41,343 nt of DNA from Prevotella sp. (GTDB lineage Bacteria > Bacteroidota > Bacteroidia > Bacteroidales > Bacteroidaceae). The stretch is from assembly GCA_022511045.1 (NCBI GenBank), contig JAFLSF010000015.1, positions 1 to 41,343 of the forward strand, in the 5' to 3' direction. Of this stretch, positions 1-8,215 are shown in pieces. The notes beneath the pieces are model-generated. The model saw only the letters and a program-made list of their open reading frames with translations. It ran no database searches and was not told where the DNA came from. The translations under genes were made by a program, and so were the position numbers. How positions within the stretch are numbered: the stretch's first letter is position 1; each line of letters starts with the position of its first letter.

Positions 1-38
1 AAATCCGTGTGTCCCCGGTTCGATTCCTGGAGGTACCA
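1..38 (+). tRNA. tRNA 3' part, probably tRNA-Phe(GAA), cut by window edge
   Basis: Only the 3' half is present. The T-loop TTCGATT and its flanking stem, the 3' acceptor strand AGGTACC and a discriminator A are readable; one T-stem pair is a C-T mismatch. Counting back from the T-loop gives a 5-nt variable loop, anticodon-stem 3' strand TCCGT, and the first visible bases AAA as positions 36-38, so the third anticodon base is A. With a short variable loop that leaves Phe, Trp or Cys. The visible arms resemble Bacteroidales tRNA-Phe as I remember it, so Phe is my best guess. CCA is not encoded. The anticodon itself lies outside the window. Confidence 0.7.
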
Positions 39-55
39 CTCCTCCTTTCATTATG

Positions 56-94
56 AAACCCCTGTCATAGATTCTTTTCTTGCAGGGGTTTTTA
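56..94 (+). terminator. Rho-independent terminator after the tRNA
   Basis: The inverted repeat AAACCCCTG (56-64) / CAGGGGTTT (83-91) has an 18-nt loop and is followed by a T run. It sits directly downstream of the tRNA. It may also stop transcription arriving leftward from the cysE operon, because the 5' arm begins with A residues. Confidence 0.8.
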
Positions 95-212
95 CTTTTT
101 AAGTTTAAGATAAGATACGACAGCGGTTTCAGTTAGAACGGATAGCGAAACACTTGACGCAGAGCATAATCCCAATAGCTGTTATGCTCCTGCCTGCCTA
201 AATGGTATTTGT

Positions 213-1118
213 TCAGATTCCGAGACCACCATCGAAGGAAGTGTCTACAGCTTTTGACTGCTGGATGCGTGAGTAGGGCTGTACATCTTGTGTGACCCAA
301 ATGTTACCGCCAATGACACTGTGATGGCCTATGGTGATACGGCCTAGTATGGAAGCGTTGGAGTAAATGGTTACATGGTCTTCGATAATAGGGTGGCGGG
401 GCACATTGAGCATATTGCCATTCTCGTCGTATTTGAAACTTTTGGCTCCTAAGGTGACGCCTTGATACAAAGTTACGTGATTGCCAATGATGCAGGTTTC
501 GCCTATTACGACGCCTGTTCCATGATCAATGGCAAAGTATTCGCCGATGGTAGCCCCTGGGTGAATGTCAATACCAGTCTTTGAGTGAGCCTGCTCAGTG
601 ATGATGCGCGGTATGACTGGAATCTCCATCAAAAAAAGAGTGTGCGCAATGCGGTAGTGGGTCATGGCATTGACTACAGGATAGCTAAAGATGACTTCGC
701 CGTAGGTTTCGACTGCTGGGTCATTGTCGAACATGGCTTGAATGTCGGTATAGAGCATACGTTTTAACTCTGGCAATTGGTCAATGAATTGCAATGCAAG
801 GTCTTTGGCTTTCACGTGTGCCTCCTCCTCACTCATGCAACTGCAAAACAACAGGCCGCGAGCAATCTGTTCTACCAATTCTTTGTAGAGGTCTTCCATC
901 TTCACGCCAATGTAAAAGGAGCGTATCTCCTCCTGTGGCTGGCGCTGATAAAAGTAGTCGCTAAAGATGATACACTTCACCAGTGCTACAATTTTGCGAA
1001 CACTCTCTACGGAAGGCAGTGGGGCAGACCCTTCGGGCATCATGCTATCTTCTACCTTTGTGTGGCGCGAAAGAATGGCTACATTCTTTAGTATAATATC
1101 ATTCGTCTTTTTATCCAT
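213..1118 (-). CDS. cysE: Serine O-acetyltransferase
   Basis: It acetylates L-serine with acetyl-CoA to O-acetylserine, the cytoplasmic first step of cysteine synthesis. The C-terminal half is a left-handed beta-helix hexapeptide domain with the family signature GIDIHPGATIG, then DHGTGVVIGET and VTLYQGVTLGAKSF. The Asp of DIHPG (about 184) and the His of DHGTG (about 199) match the catalytic pair known for CysE. The N-terminal roughly 180 residues are the helical SAT domain. I start at the ATG at 1118 (MDKKTNDIILKN, 301 residues), just downstream of the porin stop. An in-frame ATG at 1175 would add 19 residues and overlap the porin by 19 bp. It is the last gene of the operon that begins near 4323. 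Only the start is uncertain. Confidence 0.93.
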   Translation of the reverse strand: MDKKTNDIILKNVAILSRHTKVEDSMMPEGSAPLPSVESVRKIVALVKCIIFSDYFYQRQPQEEIRSFYIGVKMEDLYKELVEQIARGLLFCSCMSEEEAHVKAKDLALQFIDQLPELKRMLYTDIQAMFDNDPAVETYGEVIFSYPVVNAMTHYRIAHTLFLMEIPVIPRIITEQAHSKTGIDIHPGATIGEYFAIDHGTGVVIGETCIIGNHVTLYQGVTLGAKSFKYDENGNMLNVPRHPIIEDHVTIYSNASILGRITIGHHSVIGGNIWVTQDVQPYSRIQQSKAVDTSFDGGLGI

Positions 1119-1156
1119 TTTGTGCTTGTCTTGGTTGTTGTGTTGTCTTACCTCAC

Positions 1157-3520
1157 TTAGTTGTAGAAATTCCATGAGATACCAAAGCGGAATATGCTGG
1201 TGTTCGTTGGGTAGTGGGGCGTTAGGAAATACATCTTCGACCCCGAACCAACATTAACGTGGCTCATGGCCACAAAGAAACGGGCTCGCTTTAAGTGCAT
1301 ATTGGCATAAACGTCGAAGAATGGATAACCGCCCAGTTCCACTTTCGACTCATTATTCTTCTGAACGGCGAACTGGCTGATTTGTGGCAGATAGTCGGGA
1401 GCTTCGTATTTGGAGAACCACGTCATAGAGCCACCTAACTCTACTGCGAGCACACGTGCTATTTTAAACTTGAGGTAAAGATTAGAAAATACATTAAGTG
1501 CAGGCAACGGCAATGCACTGGGCATACTTGAATTCTGATACGTCACGACGTTCTCCCAGTTTAGGATGCCCCAGCGTATATTCTGCCACAATTGCAGGGT
1601 CAGCACATTGATGTTGGTTGCTTCTTGATATACTCCGCCCGTCAGTTGTTCGCGGCCAGTATTAGTTGTCGTGTAGCTCATGCCGAAATAAGTGTAGTTC
1701 TGTATTTCGTCAATGGCTACTCGTAGGCGGGTGTCTGTCTTGTCGTAAGCAAAAATACCTTCTATGTGGGTGCGTGTTTCTGCATTCAGACTATTATCCC
1801 ACCACAGGTGCTTCGAGTGGAAGGTGTTCATCAGATAAGCAGGAACATTGCGGTTGAAAGCAGCCTTGGCTGCCAAACGAATGGTATCGCCTAACAAGGG
1901 GAAATTGAAGTCAGTCGAAAAGTCCAAATCCAGTTTGCCTTGGTCCATACCCGTTACTCCAATCTCTGCTCCAGCATTGAAATGAAAGGTGTCGCCTTGT
2001 GTCTTGGCTATCTGGCCTCCGACGTTGGTGCAATGACTGGTATAGCGTCCCAAATAGTAAGCCGTTTCACCTGCAAGCAGTTCGGGTATGGCGAAGCGGC
2101 GATACTCGTAACTGGCAAAAACTTTCAGACCAGCCTTCATATACTTGTTAAACCCTTCCAGCAGAGCCAATGCCACCGTGTTCTTGATGCTAGTATATCG
2201 ATGTTCGTCGTACATGTTATCCCCTCCATAGCCTCCTCCATAGTTTAAATCATAGTATGTATTGGCATAATAGTCTGCGGGAGTATAGTACGACTGGTAG
2301 ATATGATTGTAGTTGTTAAAGTCCAAAGTATGAATGAAACTGGTGACAGGGACGTACTCACGCTTCATAGTGGCATCCAAACTATCTTGTTGAGCTTTTG
2401 CAGTCAGCAGGCTGTCCATCATGGCTTTATCCTCGACCTTGATACGCGTGGTATCTTCTTTTTGGATATTCTCTTGCTGTACGGGCTCGTCACCCATGAT
2501 GACGGCATCTTTGGGACGACCCTGTGGAGCGTTGCCGACAACTGGGGCTCCGTTTCTACCTTGAGGAACTGTTTTTGAAGTGCCGTCAGTTTCGTCTTCG
2601 CCCTCTCGTTGCTTTTTCTGCTTTGCTGATGCGGCGGCAAATTGGCGAGCTTTAATTTCCTCGTCCGTCATCTTCACCTTACGATAAAAACCAATGTTGT
2701 AACGATGCGTTAGAAACACATGTTGCGATTTATTTCGATTCCAGTTGCTGGAGAGGACGGTGGGAATTTCATCTTCACTATACTGGGTAGCCTCCATTTC
2801 TGGATGAATGATATAGTTGTCGTTGGTAATGCCGCCGTTTTCATTGGCCTTATGCTGGTAGAACGAAGTGAGAAAGTGCATCTGGTAACGGTCGCCACGA
2901 TAAGATGCAAAGAGCGAAGCGCGGAAATGTGAAACGTTCTGATTCTGATAATAGCCGCGTGCATACTGATAATTCAAATCAAAGCCCATACCCAAACGCT
3001 TGTTGGCATTGACTGCAAACTTTGCTCCAATGTGGTCCTCACCGTTCTGCTTGTCGCCACAATCGTCATAACTGATATTGGTGAAAGGTGACAAAGTGTT
3101 TAGGAAATGGAACTCGTCTGGCTCTTTGATGGAAAAACTATAAGCATCCGTGAAAAAGAACTGGCTGGTAGGTTTGCGGTCAATGAAGATTCGGCTTTGA
3201 CGAGCCGCATAGTTGTTGCCGATGGTATTATATTCACCATAGCGGCCAGTAGCATAGATGCTGTTTTGAAAAAGGTGTGGCATCGTGTCTAATGGAGTAG
3301 GGGTGATGTCACCAAAACGACGGTCTACTGTCCAAGCCCATACACCTTTGGGAACCTCTTTGTCGCTGTTCAAGGAGTCACGATTATTGGGGTTGAAATT
3401 CCTATTTAGCAAATCGTTAGGATTTTGCACCACATTGCCATCAGCATCGGTTACGATTTGCGCTTGCACAGTCATAACGGTGCAAAGCGCAAACAATATG
3501 ATGGAGAGTATTCTCGTCAT
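1157..3520 (-). CDS. Putative outer-membrane porin (Porin_10-type)
   Basis: This 787-residue protein begins with a clear signal peptide (MTRILSIILFALCTVMTVQA, cleaved before Gln21). The rest is rich in aromatic-alternating strands (for example YQSYYTPADYYANTYYDLNY, about 415-435) and ends in a C-terminal FYN, as expected for an outer-membrane beta-barrel. The N-terminal segment around WTVDRRFGD and the NTIGNNYAARQSRIFIDRK region resemble the Bacteroidetes putative porin family (Porin_10). A polar, low-complexity insert at about 300-370 (KKQREGEDETDG...) is probably an extracellular or periplasmic loop. The start lies 3 nt after the stop of the small membrane protein gene, so it is co-transcribed with it and with cysE. 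The substrate is unknown. Confidence 0.85.
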   Translation of the reverse strand: MTRILSIILFALCTVMTVQAQIVTDADGNVVQNPNDLLNRNFNPNNRDSLNSDKEVPKGVWAWTVDRRFGDITPTPLDTMPHLFQNSIYATGRYGEYNTIGNNYAARQSRIFIDRKPTSQFFFTDAYSFSIKEPDEFHFLNTLSPFTNISYDDCGDKQNGEDHIGAKFAVNANKRLGMGFDLNYQYARGYYQNQNVSHFRASLFASYRGDRYQMHFLTSFYQHKANENGGITNDNYIIHPEMEATQYSEDEIPTVLSSNWNRNKSQHVFLTHRYNIGFYRKVKMTDEEIKARQFAAASAKQKKQREGEDETDGTSKTVPQGRNGAPVVGNAPQGRPKDAVIMGDEPVQQENIQKEDTTRIKVEDKAMMDSLLTAKAQQDSLDATMKREYVPVTSFIHTLDFNNYNHIYQSYYTPADYYANTYYDLNYGGGYGGDNMYDEHRYTSIKNTVALALLEGFNKYMKAGLKVFASYEYRRFAIPELLAGETAYYLGRYTSHCTNVGGQIAKTQGDTFHFNAGAEIGVTGMDQGKLDLDFSTDFNFPLLGDTIRLAAKAAFNRNVPAYLMNTFHSKHLWWDNSLNAETRTHIEGIFAYDKTDTRLRVAIDEIQNYTYFGMSYTTTNTGREQLTGGVYQEATNINVLTLQLWQNIRWGILNWENVVTYQNSSMPSALPLPALNVFSNLYLKFKIARVLAVELGGSMTWFSKYEAPDYLPQISQFAVQKNNESKVELGGYPFFDVYANMHLKRARFFVAMSHVNVGSGSKMYFLTPHYPTNTSIFRFGISWNFYN

Positions 3521-3523
3521 GAA

Positions 3524-3703
3524 TTAGTCGCGGCCTTCAATGTTCATCATTCGCAGAGCAGACTCGCAGAACTTTACCACCATTGAGCAAAGAATGATGT
3601 ATATGCCAGTCTCACGACTGCTGAAAAAGTAAAAGCAGAGTCCCACGATGGCTCCTAACATAAAAATAATATTCAGCCAGTTGCGTATTACTTTGATATT
3701 CAT
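3524..3703 (-). CDS. Small two-helix membrane protein, 59 residues
   Basis: Reading leftward from the ATG at 3703 gives MNIKVIRNWLNIIFMLGAIV... ending ...RMMNIEGRD and TAA at 3524-3526. Residues about 8-27 and 32-46 are hydrophobic, consistent with two short transmembrane helices joined by FSSRETG. The ATG overlaps the stop of the DUF4468 gene as ATGA (3700-3703), and its own stop lies 3 nt before the porin ATG. This strongly suggests it is translated within the operon. I do not recognise a named family. The position between a DUF4468 envelope protein and a porin suggests an envelope role, but that is inference. Confidence 0.75.
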   Translation of the reverse strand: MNIKVIRNWLNIIFMLGAIVGLCFYFFSSRETGIYIILCSMVVKFCESALRMMNIEGRD

Positions 3704-4323
3704 TTTAGCAGCGTCTCGAATTTATTAAAAAGAAAATCCTTACGGTCAATGGTCTTGCGGCGGAACTTTCCAGACAGGGGTAGCAGGCGCGTATTCTTCT
3801 TGTTGACGGCATGCTTGTCGCTAATCCATTCTTCAGCCTTATAGCGTTGTTGGTTTCTGCCTTCTCCGTAAATGTAGCGTATGCGGCTAATGCTGATGTT
3901 GGCCTTGCCATCGTAACAGTTTGCTAACAAAACATATTGCAATTTGGTGCGGTCCAACATAATACTATTGCTTTTGAATACGAGCCACTCATCATAAGTG
4001 CCAGCAATAACATGGTTTACAGAATCCTCTTTAGCAATCTGGCTGGCAATCTGGTTCTTCTCGTGCGTCATCTTTAGCATGTATTTCTTCACGATGTCAT
4101 AGATTTGGTCAGCCGACTTACCTGGAGCTTCAATGGTAGTGGTAAATATTACGTTTCCATCAACCTCTGTGACAGCTCCTTTCAAATATTTGGCATCAGG
4201 ATTTACTTTTAGGACGGTTTCCGCTTTCTCGTCTTCTTCCTCCTCTGGCTTTTCCCACGTGTTGTCCTGTGCCCAAGCATATAGAGGCAATAGACCCATT
4301 AGTAATATCAATAATTTCTTCAT
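3700..4323 (-). CDS. DUF4468 domain-containing exported protein
   Basis: This is a 207-residue protein with signal peptide MKKLLILLMGLLPLYAWAQ followed by an acidic stretch (EEEEDEK) and a DUF4468-like domain (GAVTEVDGNVIFTTTIEAPGKSADQIYDIVKKYM...). Its C-terminal part contains the KAEEWISDKHAVNKK...KFRRKTIDRKDFLF motif that in this family follows the beta-sheet domain. The function is not established; members are Bacteroidetes envelope proteins. I start at the ATG at 4323. A GTG two codons upstream (4329) is in frame but less likely. It is the first gene of the four-gene operon with the small membrane protein, porin and cysE, downstream of a TAnnTTTG element at 4347-4354. Confidence 0.82.
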   Translation of the reverse strand: MKKLLILLMGLLPLYAWAQDNTWEKPEEEEDEKAETVLKVNPDAKYLKGAVTEVDGNVIFTTTIEAPGKSADQIYDIVKKYMLKMTHEKNQIASQIAKEDSVNHVIAGTYDEWLVFKSNSIMLDRTKLQYVLLANCYDGKANISISRIRYIYGEGRNQQRYKAEEWISDKHAVNKKNTRLLPLSGKFRRKTIDRKDFLFNKFETLLK

Positions 4324-4346
4324 ACGCACAATTATTATATGGCTTG

Positions 4347-4354
4347 CAAAGTTA
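4347..4354 (-). promoter_or_regulatory. Bacteroidetes -7 element before the DUF4468–cysE operon
   Basis: TAACTTTG on the minus strand fits TAnnTTTG and lies 23 bp from the ATG at 4323. No convincing TTTG at -33 is seen, so only the -7 box is called. Confidence 0.55.
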
Positions 4355-4437
4355 CAACTTTTAATTGATAATAGGTAGGTGACACCTGATAATTCGCTTC
4401 ACCTTGGTGTTTTTTAACGTTTTGCAGCTATTTGTTT

Positions 4438-6468
4438 TTACTTTAGTTCCAATTCTTTTTGTAGGCGGATTATCTCATCACGATACTGAGCGGCCTGTAA
4501 GAAGTCCAGTTTCTTTGCAGCGGCTTTCATTAGACGAGTTGTCTCCTCTATACTCTTTTCCAATTGTGGACGCGTCATGCGCTCAATGATGGGGTCAGCA
4601 GCAAAAGCTGCAACTTCTGTAGTTGGTTGAATTGTATAAGTGGAACGTTGCAACTCTTTGGCATCACTGGAGTCACCACTGACTAATGAGACTGTGAGTG
4701 CCTTCTTGATTTGTGTTGGAGTGATACCGTGCTCCTCGTTATATTTCAATTGTTTGATGCGTCGGCGTTGCGTTTCGTTGATGGTCAGTTGCATAGAAGC
4801 AGTGCTGCTATCAGCATACATGATAACCTTGCCATTAACGTTACGGGCAGCACGTCCAGCTGTCTGTGTCAGACTACGGTGTGAGCGCAAGAATCCTTCT
4901 TTGTCCGCATCCAATATAGCCACTAACGACACTTCGGGCAAATCTAATCCCTCTCTCAGTAGATTGACACCTACCAAAACATCGTAAGTGCCGTTGCGCA
5001 GATTCTCCAATATCTTCACGCGTTCCAGTGTTGTTACGTCGCTATGAATATATGCGGTTTGGATATTGTGGTTCAGCAGGTATTCCGACAATTCTTCTGC
5101 CATTCGTTTGGTCAGTGTAGTCACCAACACGCGCTCTTTTCTTTCTATGCGCTGTTGTATCTCCTCCATGAGGTCGTCTATTTGATTTTCCGTCGGCCGC
5201 ACCTCTATCTCTGGGTCTAACAATCCTGTAGGACGAATAACTTGTTCTACCACAACGCCTTCACTCTCTTGTAATTCATAGTCAGCGGGAGTTGCTGAAA
5301 CATAGATGACTTGATGAGTCATCTGTTTGAATTCATCAAAGGTTAACGGACGATTATCGAAAGCAGCAGGTAGGCGAAAACCATATTCTACCAGATTAGT
5401 TTTGCGAGCACGGTCACCGCCATACATAGCGCCAATCTGCGGAACAGAAACATGACTTTCGTCTATTACTAACAGAAAATCGTCAGGGAAGAAATCTAAC
5501 AGACAATAGGGACGTTCACCCGCTTGTCTGCCATCAAAATAGCGAGAATAGTTCTCAATACCAGAGCAGTGACCTAATTCCTTAATCATCTCCATATCAT
5601 ATTCCACACGTTCCTTAATGCGCTGTGCCTTGATGGGGTCGCCTAATTCCTCGAAGAATGCTATTTGCTTTACCAAGTCATCTTGAATATTACGGATAGC
5701 AATGTTCGTCTGTTCCTGCGTGGTCATAAAAAGGTTGGCAGGGTATAGTTTATAGTCGTCAAATGTGGAAATATGCTGCATCGTTACGCAGTCCAGCTCT
5801 TCGATGCTGTCTATCTCATCATCCCAGAAAGTAATACGCAAAACCACTTCATTATAAGCCATAGCCACATCAATGGTATCGCCCTTTACACGGAAATTAC
5901 CACGCTTTAGCTCTACGTCGTTACGGACATAGAGAGCAGTGACTAATTTTCTTAACAATGTGTTGCGCTCTAAGATTTGTCCACGATGTATCTCAATGAT
6001 ATTCTCGTTGAGAGCCATTGGACTGCCCATACCGTAAATACATGAAACTGAAGATACAACGACTACGTCTTTTCTTCCTGACATCAAAGAACTTACTGCT
6101 TTTAGTCGAAGTCGGTCAATTTCTTCGTTGATAGCCAAGTCTTTCTCTATGTAGGTATCTGAGGAGGGCAGATAGGCCTCTGGCTGGTAGTAGTCATAAT
6201 AACTGACATAATATTCAACAGCATTTTGCGGAAAGAAACCGCGCATTTCCTCATACAACTGAGCCGCCAACGTTTTGTTGTGTGACAAAATAAGTGTTGG
6301 CTTATTGATATTGGCTATCACATTAGCTATGGTAAAGGTTTTACCAGAGCCTGTTACGCCTAATAAAACTTGAGCTTTGTCGCCGCGAAGTAGTCCATCC
6401 GTCAATTGACGAATTGCTTCGGGCTGGTCACCTGTAGGCTGGTATTTGGAGGTTAGAATATAGTCCAT
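4438..6468 (-). CDS. uvrB: UvrABC excinuclease subunit B
   Basis: It is the DNA damage-recognition helicase-like subunit of nucleotide excision repair, loaded by UvrA and then recruiting UvrC. At 676 residues it has the family's usual length. Visible features are Walker A GVTGSGKT (37-44), the damage-binding beta-hairpin region YYVSYYDYYQPEAYLP (about 86-101), the DEAD-like DESH (about 337), the helicase motif VGVNLLREGLDLPEVSLVAILDADKEG split over motifs V, the QTAGRAARN motif VI, and a C-terminal UVR domain (EKSIEETTRLMKAAAKKLDF). The start ATG at 6468 is only 8 bp from the end of a TAATTTTG promoter box. It is divergent from bamD and transcribed alone. Confidence 0.98.
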   Translation of the reverse strand: MDYILTSKYQPTGDQPEAIRQLTDGLLRGDKAQVLLGVTGSGKTFTIANVIANINKPTLILSHNKTLAAQLYEEMRGFFPQNAVEYYVSYYDYYQPEAYLPSSDTYIEKDLAINEEIDRLRLKAVSSLMSGRKDVVVVSSVSCIYGMGSPMALNENIIEIHRGQILERNTLLRKLVTALYVRNDVELKRGNFRVKGDTIDVAMAYNEVVLRITFWDDEIDSIEELDCVTMQHISTFDDYKLYPANLFMTTQEQTNIAIRNIQDDLVKQIAFFEELGDPIKAQRIKERVEYDMEMIKELGHCSGIENYSRYFDGRQAGERPYCLLDFFPDDFLLVIDESHVSVPQIGAMYGGDRARKTNLVEYGFRLPAAFDNRPLTFDEFKQMTHQVIYVSATPADYELQESEGVVVEQVIRPTGLLDPEIEVRPTENQIDDLMEEIQQRIERKERVLVTTLTKRMAEELSEYLLNHNIQTAYIHSDVTTLERVKILENLRNGTYDVLVGVNLLREGLDLPEVSLVAILDADKEGFLRSHRSLTQTAGRAARNVNGKVIMYADSSTASMQLTINETQRRRIKQLKYNEEHGITPTQIKKALTVSLVSGDSSDAKELQRSTYTIQPTTEVAAFAADPIIERMTRPQLEKSIEETTRLMKAAAKKLDFLQAAQYRDEIIRLQKELELK

Positions 6469-6475
6469 TGGGACG

Positions 6476-6483
6476 CAAAATTA
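6476..6483 (-). promoter_or_regulatory. -7 element of uvrB, near-leaderless
   Basis: TAATTTTG on the minus strand ends 8 bp before the uvrB ATG, which predicts a transcript leader of only a few bases. No clear -33 TTTG is seen at the expected spacing. Confidence 0.55.
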
Positions 6484-6534
6484 CGAAATAATTCATAATA
6501 ACCGATGATTATTCCTAATTTTTATCAAAAAACC

Positions 6535-6565
6535 TTGTTTTTCTCAATGGAAATGCGTAATTTTG
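6535..6565 (+). promoter_or_regulatory. Promoter of the bamD operon
   Basis: TTG at 6535-6537, a 20-bp spacer and TAATTTTG at 6558-6565 match the Bacteroidetes sigma-ABfr consensus. The start ATG of bamD follows at 6587. Confidence 0.7.
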
Positions 6566-6586
6566 CACGTCAAATTCGCAATAGGC

Positions 6587-7417
6587 ATGAAGAAAACTAT
6601 TATAATAATCTTCCTTACGGCTTTACTCTTTACAGGATGCGCCAATGAGTTTAACCGTCTTTATAAGTCACGCGATGTGAGTTATAAATATGAGGCAGCC
6701 AAGCAATACTTTGCATTAGGTAAATATCAGCAGGCCGTAACGTTGCTTGAGGATGTTGTGACTTCTCAGAAAGGACGACAAAATGCCCAAGAGAGTCTTT
6801 ATATGTTGGGAATAGCGTTATACAACAACAGAGACTACGAATCAGCCAGTGTTACTTTCAAGAAATATTTTACTAATTATCCTAAGGGCTATTTTGCAGA
6901 ACAAGCCTGTTTCAATATTGGTGAGTCTTTGTTTGAAAGTGCTCCAGAACCACGTTTAGACCAAACCCCAACGATAGGAGCTATTACGGCCTATCAGAAT
7001 TTTCTGGACTATTACCCCGACTCCCACTATCGCCAAGATGCTCAGAATCGACTTTTTGAATTGCAAGATAAACTTGTTATGAAGGAATTGCTGTCGGCAC
7101 AGCTTTATTATAATCTTGGCGGCTATTTCGGTAACATCAATTCCAGCACAGAATCTAACTATGAATCGTGTATCATAACGGCACAAAATGCGCTGAAGAC
7201 TTATCCTTATAGTGAACTACGTGAACAGTTTTCTGAGCTTATTATGAAAAGCAAATATAATCTTGCCAAAAACAGTTCAGAGGAGAAAAGAGTAGATCGC
7301 TATCGTGACGCCGAGGATGAATGTTATGCTTTTATCAATGAATTTCCAGAATCTGACAATGTTAAATTGGCCCAAGAGTACATTGATAAATGCAAGAAAT
7401 TCACTCGGGTAGAATAG
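6587..7417 (+). CDS. bamD: Outer-membrane assembly lipoprotein BamD
   Basis: BamD is the essential lipoprotein of the BAM complex that helps BamA fold beta-barrel proteins into the outer membrane. The protein starts MKKTIIIIFLTALLFTGC, a lipoprotein signal peptide with lipobox FTGC and acylated Cys18. TPR-like repeats follow (YEAAKQYFALGKYQQAVTLLEDV, ESLYMLGIALYNNRDYESASVTFKKYFTNYP), as does the family's YPDSHY..DAQNRLFELQDKLVMKEL segment. The start at 6587 is chosen because upstream in-frame TTG at 6563 lies inside the promoter box. It heads an operon with the omega-like subunit gene, DUF4293 and tcdA. At 276 residues it has normal family length. Confidence 0.93.
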   Translation: MKKTIIIIFLTALLFTGCANEFNRLYKSRDVSYKYEAAKQYFALGKYQQAVTLLEDVVTSQKGRQNAQESLYMLGIALYNNRDYESASVTFKKYFTNYPKGYFAEQACFNIGESLFESAPEPRLDQTPTIGAITAYQNFLDYYPDSHYRQDAQNRLFELQDKLVMKELLSAQLYYNLGGYFGNINSSTESNYESCIITAQNALKTYPYSELREQFSELIMKSKYNLAKNSSEEKRVDRYRDAEDECYAFINEFPESDNVKLAQEYIDKCKKFTRVE

Positions 7418-7457
7418 TAGTAATTAAATAGGAATAACAAATAATTTAATATACAAG

Positions 7458-7808
7458 ATGGATTACAAGAAATCAAAAGCACCAGTAAACACTGTTACTC
7501 GCAACGTAATGGACCTCAGCAAGGAGACAGGAAACATTTATGAGAGTGTGGCAATCCTTTCTAAACGCGCCAATCAAATCAGTGCTCAGATAAAGGATGA
7601 CCTTAGCAAGAAGTTAGCAGAGTTTGCATCCTATAACGATTCCCTTGAAGAAGTGTTTGAAAATCGTGAGCAGATAGAGATTTCTCGCTATTACGAGAAA
7701 CTTCCCAAACCATCGTTACTGGCTACGCAAGAGTTCATTGAAGATAAGATATATTGGCGTGACCCCGCTCGTGATGCACAGTCCTTAGAGGATGACGACC
7801 GCCTTTAA
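7458..7808 (+). CDS. rpoZ: RNA polymerase omega subunit (Bacteroidetes RpoZ/Rpb6 type)
   Basis: This 116-residue protein has the core motif TGNIYESVAILSKRANQIS...DLSKKL followed by EVFENREQIEISRYYEKLPKP, the form of omega found in Bacteroidetes. Omega stabilises the beta' subunit in the RNA polymerase core. It sits 40 bp after bamD and before a DUF4293 gene, an arrangement common in Bacteroidales genomes. There are no membrane segments or signal peptide. Confidence is high for the family; the symbol follows common usage. Confidence 0.9.
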   Translation: MDYKKSKAPVNTVTRNVMDLSKETGNIYESVAILSKRANQISAQIKDDLSKKLAEFASYNDSLEEVFENREQIEISRYYEKLPKPSLLATQEFIEDKIYWRDPARDAQSLEDDDRL

Positions 7809-7830
7809 GATATTCTATATTATTTGATTT

Positions 7831-8205
7831 ATGTGGCAACGTAAACAAACCCTATATTTGTTGCTGACCGTTATCCTTGCATTGGTGACGCTTGGCAACC
7901 ATTTCTTTTCATGGGGACAACATATCGTGCTGATTTTAGCTGCTGCTTGTAATTTGCTGACAATTTTTCTTTATAAGAACCGTCGTTTGCAGGCAACGTT
8001 GTGCACTATTAGCCTTTTCGTCTATTTGGGTTGGTACCTTGCACTGATAGTCTATAGCAAACAGGTTGCTCCAGACGCCAATCAGTTGCAATTCCCTTGG
8101 TCTGTGGCATTGCCTCTTATTTCCATGATTTTGATTGTTATGGCTCGTAAGGCTATTATGGCAGACGAGAAATTAGTGCGTGACTCTGACCGATTGCGCC
8201 GCTAA
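7831..8205 (+). CDS. DUF4293 family membrane protein
   Basis: This is a 124-residue integral membrane protein with about four hydrophobic helices: about 8-28 (LYLLLTVILALVTLGNHFF), 30-47, 54-75 and 88-104. It begins MWQRKQTLYLLL, the characteristic start of DUF4293 proteins, and ends in a charged tail (KLVRDSDRLRR). It lies 22 bp after rpoZ in the bamD operon. The function is unknown; the family travels with bamD and rpoZ in Bacteroidetes. Confidence 0.85.
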   Translation: MWQRKQTLYLLLTVILALVTLGNHFFSWGQHIVLILAAACNLLTIFLYKNRRLQATLCTISLFVYLGWYLALIVYSKQVAPDANQLQFPWSVALPLISMILIVMARKAIMADEKLVRDSDRLRR

Positions 8206-8215
8206 GGTATAAGGA

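Noticed and set aside
4380..4437. Terminator of uvrB (ACACC ... GGTGT)
   Set aside because: The arms are only five bases with a long loop and no T run in the right direction.
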